From Paralvinella palmiformis (lineage: Eukaryota > Annelida > Polychaeta > Terebellida > Alvinellidae), in NCBI GenBank assembly GCA_025642065.1, contig JAODUP010000664.1:42501-106500 (forward strand): a stretch of 64,000 bases of DNA, written 5' to 3'. Of the stretch, positions 23,132 through 34,330 are shown piece after piece (the first letter of the stretch is position 1; each line of letters begins with the position of its first letter). The position numbers and the translations under genes were made by a program. A model generated the notes under the pieces. It saw only the letters and a list, made by a program, of their open reading frames with translations, did no database searches and was not told where the DNA came from.

Positions 23132-24784
23132 AATTCATTCATTCAGTGAGCCAGATAGTGAGCTAGCAGCTCAGATAGGCAGGCATGCGGGCAAGCAAAT
23201 AAGCGAACATACACTGAAGGAATCATTTGATCAGCCGGATAAATACAACTCAATGTTTATGTACAGTTGCATAGGTTGATATTCATGATCTAAATCCTGG
23301 TGAAAGGCAAATAATACATGCTTTATCACTGTCTAAGCCAGGAAGGTGATCCAGAATTACAAAGGACGCCTACAAGTAGACAAATAGTAAAACACGAAAA
23401 TGGCAATGTATGTGTAAGACGAGATCTTTCCCGTTAGCTACACTACTCGTATTACATGACCCGAACAACAATCTACGATAGTAACAAATATTATATTTAC
23501 TTTCTTAACAAAGGCCTTATGTAGCATTGTTGTATAATATATAAAGATAGAGTACACTTATGACATAAATGAATACTTAACATATTTTATGTAACGTAAA
23601 ACAGGATAACGTGGATCATCTTCACAATCATTTTCACCACAAAATTGGATATTCCTTCCAGGGGAGTTTCAGCTATAATTATGACCGTAAATAAACCACG
23701 CAAAAACGTCCATTGGCAAATTTACTGCGTAATACAATAATAAACACACAAAGGGCTTTTCTAAACGTATTGCAACGTGTAGACAATAAAATATTAGGCT
23801 GCTTTCGGGTTTGGGCGAAATATCGACTTTATAATTGATCGCAAATAACAGACAATCATTCTCCACGAGTATCCATCTTATATCAACGGCCTTGTGTATA
23901 CCAGGAATTTGGACATGGAGCTGCTAACGAAAGCTAAATGCGGCTTACCGAAGATCTTATTCTCTATTGTTACCTGCATAATCAAAGCTAATTCATACAC
24001 TCAACGTCAATATTATAATACATTTATAAAGCATTTAATGATTCTAGATTATCTTGTAAGCCTGTTAGGTTAGTAATTAGGAGCCTAATCAAATTTAATT
24101 AGTCCTCTATGTAAATCTTAATTATCTGTATTTTTAAACAACGATCAAATTAAAACAATACCGAAAGTAAAACTATAAAAACCAGCAGTTTCGTGCTTAG
24201 CGAATTTATTTAAATATTAACTGATAATAATAGATAATAAAATGACGAATAGAACCCTTCTTCTAAGACAATAAAACAAACATCACCACAAATTTGGCAG
24301 AAGAATCGTGCAACATGCTAGCAGTGCCAACATACGAATTGACGCAATGCGTCCCTTTGTAGCACTCCTACAGCTAATCAGATGTTGGTTCATTTAAATA
24401 AATTTACCTAATTAGTTAACCAAGTCCACTTTTACAAAACACCTGATTTGTTATTAGCTATGCAATTTCATCCTCAGTTGAAGCTTGCATTACCGACAAA
24501 AGGTTTTGGATGAACAGCAACATGCTGAAATTTGGAAGAACATATGAAGACAACTGAGAATCTTCACATTAAGGTAGGATCTACAGTTATATAAATGTAT
24601 CCACGTCTGCGAGAAATCTTGGGCTTAGATTCGTTTTCATCTAGCACTGCAGAATCAGGTGAATATGTACGATTATCAAATAAGAAATATGGGGCTTATT
24701 TGTCAGTACATAAATGATCAGATATGCAAAACCTTACTCCAAGCCCTTCTCGGCATCTCTTTGTCAATGCATTAAATAACGTCC
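23132..24784. other. No recognised gene
   Basis: AT-rich sequence without repeats of note. The only frame above 60 codons (23669-23866, minus) shows no domain. Confidence 0.4.
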
Positions 24785-25225
24785 CTCTCATTCTCTGATA
24801 ACCCGTTTACAGCGAGTGCAGAACTTTATGCACGTCTGGTAATGTGCACTCGCAAAATGGAACATCTAACGCCAGTTTTTCCCATCAGCACTGGCTTCTT
24901 GTACGTCTTAGATCACTGTACAATATCCCGTTTTACTCATTCAATGTACTGAGTGGAACAGAACCACTGTATCTAAGTGATCTGATCCAAAAGCATATGC
25001 GAATGAGAATGCTATTATCTGAGTATTGTTCATTTTGGAGGATACTATAAAAAAAAAGCAATGTACGGTGCGAACTATTTTAATTTATTAATGTCTTTAT
25101 AATATCTATCAATCAGCTTATTTATGTATCAAATGGGTTTGTGTTATATGATCTAAAATACGTTTTAATTATCTTCTGAGTATAACTCGCCTTAGAGCAG
25201 CTCAAGTTAAATAAGGTACTATATA
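24785..25225 (+). mobile_element. CR1-like non-LTR retrotransposon, 3' end fragment
   Basis: The frame at 24844-25050 includes HWLLVRLRSLYNIPFYSFNV and LSGTEPLYLSDLIQKH, clearly homologous to the C-terminal RT block at 15283-15725. After a break come the shared 3' tail landmarks CCTTAGAGCAGCTCAAG and GGTACTATATAAAA, then an (ATT)n tail. Truncated at its 5' end. Confidence 0.8.
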
Positions 25226-25410
25226 AAATATTATTATTATTATTATTAGTAGTAGTAGTAGTAGTAGTAATAGTAGTAGTAGTAGTAGTGATAGTAGTAG
25301 TAGTTGTAGTAGTAGTAGTAGTTGTAGTAGTAGTAGTAGTAGTAATAGTAATAGTAGTAGCAGTAGTATCATTGTTCTTGTTGTTATTGTTCTTGTTGTT
25401 GTTGTTATAT
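25226..25410. repeat. (ATT)n(AGT)n trinucleotide tract
   Basis: ATT units pass into about 45 AGT units with sporadic TGT, AAT and AGC variants and then GTT units. It begins as the tail of the CR1-like element. Confidence 0.93.
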
Positions 25411-25889
25411 ATATGATGTTGACTTTGCTAAATTATAATGAATTTTAATAAAATATTTCCCTGTAATTCAATTCTTAAACTTATAGTAGAGTGTTGAAAA
25501 GAGATAATGTATAATTGAATCTAGATACACTGAGGTGTCACAAATTAGCCCAAATTTCTTATTTTGATCTAAAGTGGATTGATGTAATTATCGTAACAGA
25601 ATCATCACATTAACTAAATAATATTTCTTAGGGTATGCCAAAGTTACTCTTGATCGAGGTATTTCTCTTCCATCTTCCTTCATTGTTTGTTTAAGTCTCC
25701 CATCAACAAACGTGCCTATGCAATAAGTGCTGCAGACAATCTATTGAAGAACTCCTTACTTGATGTAATATCCGCCAAGGATGAGTTCACGACCATTTGT
25801 TATTTATCTTGTACTCTCAGAGTTCTTACTCTGTAAATATAACTTCTAATTGTACATCTGAAAGGATGGCACTAAGATATTGTCGAGAC

Positions 25890-26190
25890 CTGATGGCGCC
25901 ATTAGTTAGGAAGTAGGACCCGTAACCGAAAGGCCGCGGGTTCGAGGCCTCGGAGGTGCAATGCTGTCATGCGGTGACTGGTTCACTCAGCTAGATATGA
26001 GGACCTGACAAGACGTGATGGCTTCGGGTCTGTAGGTTTGCTCCTATAATGGCCCTGGCAGTTGATATGTCTGCTGGATTGGAACAGGTTCCAGAATGAT
26101 AATATTGTAAAGCGCCTTTTAACAGCTATCTAACTGGATGGGGCATATGTAAATGTCACTTATTATTATTATTGTTATTATTATATTCGT
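25890..26190 (+). mobile_element. tRNA-derived SINE (family 3) with (ATT)n tail
   Basis: The head has TTAGGAAGTAGGACCC (A-box region) and a clear B box GGGTTCGAGGCC. The body of about 150 bp ends with TGTAAAGCGCCTT and GTAAATGTCA followed by (TTA)n at 26160-26188. I see no second copy in the window. Confidence 0.6.
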
Positions 26191-27182
26191 GAACTGAATT
26201 CGTATGAAGAGAGTACTGACAATAGCATAAATAGGTGAATCACATATGCATGTATCTAATACCAGGCTAATATTTATATTGCATTGGTAGATGTTGGCTG
26301 TAATAAACGCTGTAGATTAACTGATTGTAAAGATCATAGGTTATGCTCTAACAACCCAAATAACTTTACAACATTTATTAATTATACAAATTGCATAATA
26401 ATCTACCATGTAACACCTTATCAATAGGTTTTACCCATCTGTATAAAAGGACGCTGGCTGTAACACATACATTATTTCAATGCATTTTTTCAATGGTTTA
26501 TTTCCCGATAAGCAAAACAAACTTAAAAAGAGATGGCAGTCACTTAGAACAACATCTGGAGAGAAAGCTGGCTGAAGCCTTAGCTCTTAAATGAAGCCAT
26601 CAGTGGTTGTAGAGTACCCGTGCTTTTATACCGTCTAACGTTGTCATGGTGAAACATAACATACTTCCTTTTACGGTAATGCTGGGCGTCATTATCAGTG
26701 GTGAATCACTGACAGTAGATATCAGAAACTATTATCTGATTAGATCCCAGCAGGCAATTAATGAAACCCATAAATCCAAAAGGAAGAGCTCTTTCTTTGT
26801 TGCAGTACTCCCCCTGTACTGTTCGTCCTTTTGCCAGTTTATACCCTATTCATCCATTTTCGTATCCTACTGGTGTCATCATAGATTATTCATTCTGAAG
26901 TACAACGGTTTATTAATTGATAACTTCTGATAACTCGTATCATAGCCATTCTGGTACCATTCCTGTCTCTGATGATAGACTGGGACACGATATATTCTGC
27001 CTTCACAAATCAGAACACATCTTTCTTGTTTTTTAACCAAATATAACGTTATGAATAAGTTGTGTTCATTGCAAGTGCTTGTTCCATCCATACATCCGTA
27101 AAATAATTTTTGGTTTTTAATTTTATGACCTGATTTCCCAGTGCACTAGATGACTTTCTCCGCCAAGACATATTTAGCAAAC
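26191..27182. other. No recognised gene
   Basis: Contains frames at 26391-26594 and 26646-26930 (plus) overlapped by 26879-27091 (minus). None shows recognised motifs or splice context. Confidence 0.35.
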
Positions 27183-27232
<50 letters not shown>

Positions 27233-27241
27233 AATAGTAAT

Positions 27242-27293
<52 letters not shown>

Positions 27294-27295
27294 TT
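27183..27295. repeat. (ATG)n(AAT)n trinucleotide tract
   Basis: About 16 ATG units followed by about 20 AAT units; the poly-Met/poly-Ile frame is a repeat translation. Confidence 0.97.
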
Positions 27296-27649
27296 AATAA
27301 TTTTAAAACAGTACTCGCGCAAAAAGCATTGTATTCATTAAGACATCACCTCGTGTAGAGGAAATGAAGCCTAAATAGAATGTGTCGTTTCTATTCTTCA
27401 CAAAATGTTTTCTTTTCAAAAAAGGTTCTTTCATCTTTACGAAGTTAAAATCACAAGTTACAAGAGATAATTTATCCAGAAGATTTTACAACTACCTACA
27501 CGTATAACAATCTCAAACAAAAATATAACAATAATAAGCACTATCTAAACAATAATAATAATAATTAATTATAAAACCAATATCCTCGAAAAGATTCGAG
27601 CTCAGTGGCACACCTAGTATAGGAGTTGGGCAAATACATAGTCCGGGTA

Positions 27650-27885
27650 CGGTGCAAATTTAATCAACAATGATCAGATGGCAAGGAAACGTAGGAAGGA
27701 TAAGTGAGTCTGAAACATGTTCAGATAGTGAATTCCAAAGAGTAGGGAGAGCAATTGAAAAAGCACGAGTCCCAGCACGAGTTTTAGCCCTGGGAACAGC
27801 ATTTTCTGTTTATATCCCTATATTTGAGACCAGAAATGGTTAACATTGTAAAAAGTGTGACGTTCTAAAGAGGTCTGACTTCGAG
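27650..27885 (-). mobile_element. CR1/L2-like non-LTR retrotransposon, RT C-terminal fragment
   Basis: Minus-strand translation gives AKTRAGTRAFSIALPTLWNS followed by LSEHVSDS and LPTF, matching the R.F...AP.LWN.LP..VR conserved block at the end of CR1/L2-type ORF2. It differs from the family at 15283 (which reads FAPRLWNMLLN), so it is a different element. No tail or target-site duplication was found. Confidence 0.6.
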
Positions 27886-29725
27886 AAATAATCAGCAATT
27901 AACAAGGCAACGTATTGTTTTTAATCTGCATTGCTTTATTGTATATGGAATGTATGTTGTTATGCCCGCTATTCATCACATCCCCACAGAACAACAAATT
28001 AATCAGCTACTGTTTGTTGATCGACTTCGGGTGAAGATCTAGACAAATCAGCAGTTCTAGCTTCCGAGTTATAGATAAAGCTGCTCTGTTACGCTTACGA
28101 AACCACACTTTAATAATAAGCATTTATTTGCTTATGGTATGACGGCACAATGATAGAACCATTTGATTAACAAATAATGATATGAATAAACTCGTGTTAT
28201 TTAAACGACTCGATTGGTAAACAATACTTATTGGGTAATGATTGCAATTCGACAAACCTATTCACTAATCAAATGATCCCTTTATAGCTTATTGCTCTAT
28301 CCATCCCTTGGCTTTATACAAGCCGTTGACTGCTTTCGGCGATAATTGGAAGCCACCGAAACCTGTAAAACCAATTGTGTTAGTTGGATAACGCTAGATA
28401 TAATTATTAAGTGGTTTTTACTTCATTTTATCATTCGAGTAAATTATTAGGGCGGGCCAACTGCGAAATTAACCAATGACAGACAGCAGAGATTTCTGGG
28501 GCATTGAGAAAACCGTGTGCACAACCCCTGGCATGATATTAGAACAAACATCGTTACCCAGTACAACCATGTTCTTTCGAAAACCTTTTGAAAAATATTG
28601 CCGACATTAGACTTTGTATAATTAACAGTTATACATATAAATGGCTTAGTGTAGTCAGTTTAGTAATTTCTATTTTTAGCCAACGTGTTATTGGAATAAT
28701 AAAGAGAAAATGGCAGATTATGGCCTGGCATGTTTTAGCGATAACCAAATAAGGGGGACCTTATAAAGAGGATGTTTTAGTGGGTGGAAATCCGTTCCGT
28801 GGGTTCTCTTGGCAATAAATGAGGGCGCCGTTATAAAGAGTGGCATTTAATAGAGGATGTGCTGTACACTATTTTTGTTGTCTCACTGAACAGTTATCAC
28901 GGCGTATATCCTTGTATTTACAGTAGACTCATGTGCTTACCAAACAAATTTCACATAACCTCCATGACATCTCTGAGATGTCATATACCATATATGAGGC
29001 TGTTCCATATAATTTTATCCCCTTTCTTCCCAATATGTTTTATGGCATGTCACCTATTTTCGGACAAATGCCTTTCAAACGTCATGAATTAACCAGCCAT
29101 CTGCTACGAACAACTGATAGTACTAATTAACATATGATGAATCAGTGCTTGGCGAATACAAGTCTTTCTCGGTTTGTCACGTGGGGGTTATCTATTGGCT
29201 AATAACGGAATAACGTGACTCGTTTGAGCTGTATACAATGGAGTTGTGGCGTCGACGTTGTGGTCATCAAAGGCAATGACGCTGTGTAGAGCTAGAAATC
29301 AAGGTCAATTATGTTAACGTTATGGGCATTCCTCACCGCAGCAGTATGGTCGCAGCTCATAGACACACTTCATGACGAGGACACGGAGTTTAAAAATTGT
29401 CTGGTCGCTGAATCTCACTCAAATCGCACAATATTGTTTGTTTAAGACGAAGCCTAGACTTCACTAAATCAGTGACTGCTAGATTATTATTAGGTTCATC
29501 ACTTATCTTTTCAGACAGAATGTGTATGGCATGCAAGCATGATAATGGAATATATCATTTGGATCAGCGCACAAAGGGTGAAGTGTAGAATTAAAGAATA
29601 GGATGAATTCCACGGTACAGAAGAACATCTCTGAGAAATTCAGACTCAGTAGCATCATACGACCACTTTAGAACAGCTTAAACTTTAAACTCAATTGGGA
29701 GTGTGAAAGTAAATACTTATCAAAT
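27886..29725. other. Upstream region of the TRP-like gene; no recognised element
   Basis: AT-rich sequence with two related blocks (TTATAAAGAGGATGT near 28762 and TTATAAAGAGTGGCAT near 28831). An in-frame stop at 29669-29671 lies 54 bp before the TRP start codon. No convincing TATA box or upstream exon could be identified, so the transcription start is unknown. Confidence 0.4.
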
Positions 29726-32284
29726 ATGTCGGCCATCCAGATGACACACTTAAGAGATCCGGAAAAACAATATCGGCGTGAACATGCTACGGATCAAACG
29801 GAATTTACTTCAACGAGTTGTTCGACTAATGATGAAGGCCAGAAGGACATTGAGGGTCTGGTAAAGTACGTCCTGCGAGACATCCGAAAGCATGATGGGC
29901 GACAAGATGGCCGCCGCAAAAGCAAAGCCTTCTTGTTGGTCCGCGGAGGCAACGTCTACTTCATCAAGAAGCTGATGGACTACCTCCGAGAGCGCGGCTT
30001 CCGAAAGGAGCTCAACTGGCTGCTCGGCTGCGACGCCTACACCGCCGACAGAGGGCAGCCCATTCGCGGGATGAAGCGCCACCACAACAAGTACTACGTC
30101 TCCGTCGGGGCGGCAAGCGGAATATCGGCGAGTACCACGGTCTGTCACGTGCTCGGCTCTCTGTTGGTGTTCGTGCTGTTCGTCGTCCTGACGCCGATGT
30201 TCTACATCGTCCACTCGATCTTCCATCAGATATACATGACCTGGTGCTGGAAGCGACCGTCGAAGAACGCCGACTTGTCGCTATTCTACACACTCCTATC
30301 CCAGAACCCGGACATGGTGAAGCTCTTCCTGCGGAACGGCAGCTCGGTCATGTCCCAGGATGCGGATGGCAACAACATCTACCACTACCTCGCCGACATG
30401 TCTCTGGAGGCGCCGCACGAGGCTTGGCGCTGCCATCGGCTGCTCTGCACGTGCATCACCGACAACGAGACCCTGAGGGAGGTGATCACGCGACAGCAGA
30501 ACGGCGTCGGTCTGACGGCGCTGGAGGTGGCCGCCCGATCCGGATCGATCCACTTCTTCGACAAGATCTCGAACGACGACACCGCCTTCGGCTTGGTCCG
30601 GCTCATGGTGACCCGGAATTCGCTAGTGGTCGAAATGCGTGATCCGCGAAAAGCGACCGAACTCGGTCATGGCTGCACACCGACGGCCAAAGTCGACATC
30701 GTCAAGGAAGCGGACGCCGGAGACGCGGCTGGGATTTGCCTACGGGTCATCGACATCGATATCTCGATGTACGAGAAGAACGATATTATGGGGCGGCAGT
30801 CCTACCCGCTGCAGCTAATATCGAGCAGGAACGTCGACACGATGTCTGAGATCGACGTCAACTCGCTGCTGAACTGCAGCTTCCTGAACAAGTGGATGCA
30901 GCGGAAGCTGCGCCATTTCTTCGTCTACATCGTGCTCGGGCACATCATAGAGCTGCTGATAACATTCCTCTTCCTCGTCTATCTGATCGATCAGGGCGGA
31001 GACATGACCATATTCCCGCTCATCCGTCCGTTCTTCGACTTGTACCTGGAGGAGGGGGTCAACATCAGCGTCCGTTCGAACGAGACCAACGTCAGTTTGG
31101 ACGAGAACGGCCGTCTGATGACGCCCTGCTACGACCTCTTCGTCAACTGGTACAACGGCAGCGTGAACCGCTGCACGGCGCACGCGCTCGACGCCCTGGA
31201 CAAGGTCTGCTCGCCGCTCTCCCGACTCACCCAGCTCACGTTCATGTTCATCATGGACAACCTGGAGTTCGACGACAGCGAGTCGACGGACGTCTTCTAT
31301 CAGTACGTCATCGCGGGCATCCTCTCGTTCAAGGTCGTCCTAGATCTGATGCTTAGGCTGTCGTTCCTCTACAACAACTACAACTTCGGCGCCTCGTCAT
31401 TCGCCAGCGGCATGGCGCCGCTGCTGTTCCGCCGCATACCGGGCTCGTACACCGAGCGGCAAGTGATGCTCTTCATGGCGACGATGTTCGCGCTGTTTCT
31501 CTACTCGGCCCAGCTTCTGAACGAGGCGGTCGTCACCGAAGACGGGCGCTACATCAACCGCTGGGTGGACTTCTACTTCGACGAGGATCCCGTCCGACTG
31601 GCCGCCCGTGGCGCCCTCTACAACGTCAATACATTTGTCCGGCAGAAGGCCGCGCTACTCGGCCACTTCGAGCCTCTCGTCAGCAAGCTAGTCGTTATCT
31701 GTCTGCTCTTCCGCTTCATGCTTTCCATACACGTCCTGCGCCTGCTGCCTGGCATCGGCTTCTTCATCATCACGACGAAGAAGATGGCGAAACACCTCTG
31801 CCAGTTCGCCGTCGTATTCGTGATCGTCTCGCTGGCATTCGCCGCCATCTTCCACTTCATCATGCGTAACCCCCAGTGCCCGGCCGTGAAGAAGGTGGGC
31901 TTCGAGAGCCTGGCCGAGAGCCTCTTCTCGGCCTACCAGATCGCCATCGGCGGCGCCTCGTACGACTTCACCGACAATACCAACGCCCGGATCGCCTTCA
32001 TCATCTACACGCTCATATCGGCCATGTTGCTGCTCAATCTGATCATCGCCGTCATGACGACCACCGCCCAGGAGCTGAACCGGGTCCCGTGGCGGCAGGG
32101 CATGTGTGCCGTGGAACGCTGGGACGAGATCCTCGGGACCGAAGTCATGGTCCGCATGCTGCTCTGGCCCGTCACCAAATCGTGCCAACTGCTCCGTACG
32201 CTCGGACTGCGCAATGTCGGGTTCTTCGGGGATGATGGCTCGCTGAGGCGCATTGAGGTGGTACAAGTGACGGACGCGACGTAG
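29726..32284 (+). CDS. TRP-superfamily (TRPV-like) cation channel, single exon
   Basis: An 852-residue open frame; its ATG is the first after an in-frame stop at 29669. Predicted order: basic N-terminus; a hydrophobic segment at about 142-162; ankyrin-type repeats (184-222 and around 262-281); TM1 399-421; a 100-residue extracellular loop with sequons at N446, N452, N455 and N477 and Cys468/483/495; TM2 523-545; TM3 580-600; TM4 655-671; TM5 691-712; pore helix and filter region 728-747 (IGGAS at 741-745); TM6 756-777 ending LLNLIIAVM; and a Trp-containing TRP-box-like segment (VPWRQ, 787-791). The LLN(L/M)LIA-type TM6 and W.xQ segment favour TRPV. Such channels conduct cations in the plasma or ciliary membrane; the stimulus cannot be told from sequence. 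Odd points: no introns, a hydrophobic segment ahead of the ankyrins, and no acidic residue in the filter. It is GC-rich against AT-rich flanks. Exact subfamily is uncertain. Confidence 0.88.
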   Translation: MSAIQMTHLRDPEKQYRREHATDQTEFTSTSCSTNDEGQKDIEGLVKYVLRDIRKHDGRQDGRRKSKAFLLVRGGNVYFIKKLMDYLRERGFRKELNWLLGCDAYTADRGQPIRGMKRHHNKYYVSVGAASGISASTTVCHVLGSLLVFVLFVVLTPMFYIVHSIFHQIYMTWCWKRPSKNADLSLFYTLLSQNPDMVKLFLRNGSSVMSQDADGNNIYHYLADMSLEAPHEAWRCHRLLCTCITDNETLREVITRQQNGVGLTALEVAARSGSIHFFDKISNDDTAFGLVRLMVTRNSLVVEMRDPRKATELGHGCTPTAKVDIVKEADAGDAAGICLRVIDIDISMYEKNDIMGRQSYPLQLISSRNVDTMSEIDVNSLLNCSFLNKWMQRKLRHFFVYIVLGHIIELLITFLFLVYLIDQGGDMTIFPLIRPFFDLYLEEGVNISVRSNETNVSLDENGRLMTPCYDLFVNWYNGSVNRCTAHALDALDKVCSPLSRLTQLTFMFIMDNLEFDDSESTDVFYQYVIAGILSFKVVLDLMLRLSFLYNNYNFGASSFASGMAPLLFRRIPGSYTERQVMLFMATMFALFLYSAQLLNEAVVTEDGRYINRWVDFYFDEDPVRLAARGALYNVNTFVRQKAALLGHFEPLVSKLVVICLLFRFMLSIHVLRLLPGIGFFIITTKKMAKHLCQFAVVFVIVSLAFAAIFHFIMRNPQCPAVKKVGFESLAESLFSAYQIAIGGASYDFTDNTNARIAFIIYTLISAMLLLNLIIAVMTTTAQELNRVPWRQGMCAVERWDEILGTEVMVRMLLWPVTKSCQLLRTLGLRNVGFFGDDGSLRRIEVVQVTDAT

Positions 32285-32510
32285 AGAGAGAAAATGATTT
32301 TCCCATGTAAATGACGGCTTTTTATCAGTTAGTGAAATGCTCTTCGTGCTATATCGACATCTAGACTACAAACCTTACGGTTTGTTTGTATCCTCTGTCG
32401 TGCCTTAAAAATGAATACCGCAGAGCATCGATTATCAAAATATATCGTATTGTTAATTATCCCCAAACTTTCCGCTCACCATAATAACAAAGTGTACATC
32501 TTATTTGCAT

Positions 32511-32516
32511 AATAAA
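32511..32516 (+). terminator. Polyadenylation signal of the TRP-like gene
   Basis: AATAAA lies 227 bp after the stop codon and is followed by a GTTATTGTTATTGG and T-rich stretch suitable as downstream element. It implies a short 3' UTR ending near 32530-32540. Confidence 0.6.
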
Positions 32517-32539
32517 CAGTGTTATTGTTATTGGAAATT

Positions 32540-33302
32540 TTTTTAATTTTATAAATGTGTCCTAGTTGACACCGAAGAACGGGTTAACAATGGAGATGCA
32601 TCCAAGATCAAAACAACCGTGGAAAGCGCTTAATTAGTCATCTGTGCTCCAGTTTTCTACTTGACAGATTTCGGTGTCGGTTTAAACCTGATTTTCCTCA
32701 GTTGTTCGATGGCTGCTTCTAAGATTATCCGTAATTTAAACTAAATGCCATAAAATAACGCAGAAAGGTTCTATAAAAGATTAAGTACTAAGCCATCGAC
32801 TAGACAACAATAATGAAGAATACTTCTAAAGGATAAACAATTTACTTCAAAGTAAATAGCAGACACATAAAAACGGGATGCATGTAGTCTTAAATAGTCT
32901 CTCTCGTAATGCTTCACAAAGTGGAAATTGATTAAACGTTTAAATTAATCACAGTGTTGCCTACATTGCCTAAATGGGATAAACATCTTATTATTGGTCT
33001 TTTACTATAGTCTTGCCCTTATTGAAATAGCAATACGTGACTCGTGTTGCTATTATTGGATTGTAGTAACCTAACTGACTGCGACAAGTGAACAATATCC
33101 CGAAGACACACTTTATGGTCATATTTTGTGCACATGGTCAAATCCGTAATGCAACATCAAAGAATATTTCATTACATCCCTTCAAAAAACAGCTTAGCAA
33201 ATTTAGCAATAGTATTAATTTGACAACTAATATGTGGATGACAGTATCGACTTGAAATTTGATAGCCGTATTGAACCAGTTGTCTAAATTCATGGCGCAT
33301 GC
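32540..33302. other. Intergenic; no recognised element
   Basis: AT-rich sequence between the TRP polyadenylation signal and the transposase remnant; no repeats or frames of note. Confidence 0.4.
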
Positions 33303-33570
33303 TTAATATTTCGTGTGCCCACCAGCGTCCTCTTCCAGCGCCTGCACACGTCAGAGCACCCCCTCTACAAGAGTTATGATGGTATTGAGGGGTATATCGT
33401 TCCATGAATTCACCACAGCTTGCCACTATTCCATTAAGTTGGTAGTTGGTGTGCGAAGTTGTTCATTCGACGAGCAATTTCAGCGCAGAGGTTATGGGTT
33501 GGATTCATACCTGGAAAACAGGCAGGCCGTGGTAGATGCTGAACATCGTAGTTTTCCATATCAGAAATCA
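33303..33570 (-). pseudogene. Tc1/mariner transposase, C-terminal remnant
   Basis: Minus-strand translation gives HLPRPACFPGMNPTHNL, the position of the P(A/D).SPDLNPIE.LW motif next to the last catalytic acidic residue, then IARRMNN, and after one stop QAVVNSWNDIPLNTIITLVE and finally AGGHTKY followed by a stop codon. These blocks are the standard C-terminus of Tc1-like DDE transposases. Stops and frameshifts show it is dead. The glutamate expected after NPI has been lost (NPTHNL). Inverted terminal repeats were not found. It sits directly downstream of the CR1-like copy. Confidence 0.75.
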
Positions 33571-33639
33571 CTGTGCTGTGTTGTATCCAGGATATGAATG
33601 TACTAGAGCTGATCTAGATTTCCGTGGTATTCGGCATGC

Positions 33640-34330
33640 GGCATGCGAATATGTATGCGGTTTGTGATTTCTGTGCTTCCATGTAAACGTTTAACCATGC
33701 GGCATTGGATACCTTCTGACCTTCTTTAAACGTAAATTCTAATCGATAATTCTTAATTTCTCCCTTCTCCAACCTGCATCTCTTAAACAGCCGGTATATG
33801 TCAGTTTGTTTCAAACACAACGTCATCACTGACTCATTAACTGATCTATTGATAATGGCTGTTATCGGTGATAGAAGTTGATCAATTAAAAAACAAAGTG
33901 GGTATCGGATCCAAATCAAATGATTTGTTCAGAGACTTGATGATTACGTCCTTGACCTGAACTTGAGGAGCTGGTCGAAATATATCGAGCATTTTCCCAT
34001 TAACCATAACATCCGCATCAATGGAAATATTTCAGCTATTATTTGGGGAATCAGAAATTATAGTATTCCTTATGATTGTTGTTTTCCGCGTGAAGAAATT
34101 GCTGGACTTGTGCGCCAAGAGTTTAACAGAGATAAAATGTGGAAGGTACACATTTGAGTTACTTTCCATCAAGTTGTTAGTTTCTCATGAACGTTTCCAC
34201 ATTCTTCTATCTTTGCGGAAAGGAAGCACTTCGTCTACTCGAACAGTAGTTTATTCACTTAGCTTTGCCATCTAGAAACCCACAGTGCGGCTTTATCATG
34301 GAATCGAGTGGCAGCATGAAAAAACATAAT
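33640..34330 (-). pseudogene. CR1-like non-LTR retrotransposon, RT fragment (second copy of the 13590 family)
   Basis: Minus-strand sequence aligns with 14220-14850 of the plus-strand copy: shared CAAAGATAGAAGAATGTG, AAACAACAATCAT and a GATGCGGAT-TATGGTTAATG block. Translation includes LDIFRPAPQVQVKDVIIKSL, FDLDPIP, then ITAIINRSVNESVMTLCLKQ and KNYR, the first RT blocks of CR1-like enzymes. Frameshifts occur between the blocks. It is truncated at both ends; the left end abuts the Tc1/mariner remnant. Confidence 0.78.

Noticed and set aside
29810..32266. Several frames of 73-192 codons on both strands inside the TRP coding region
   Set aside because: They are shadows of the GC-rich 852-codon frame and show no independent motifs.
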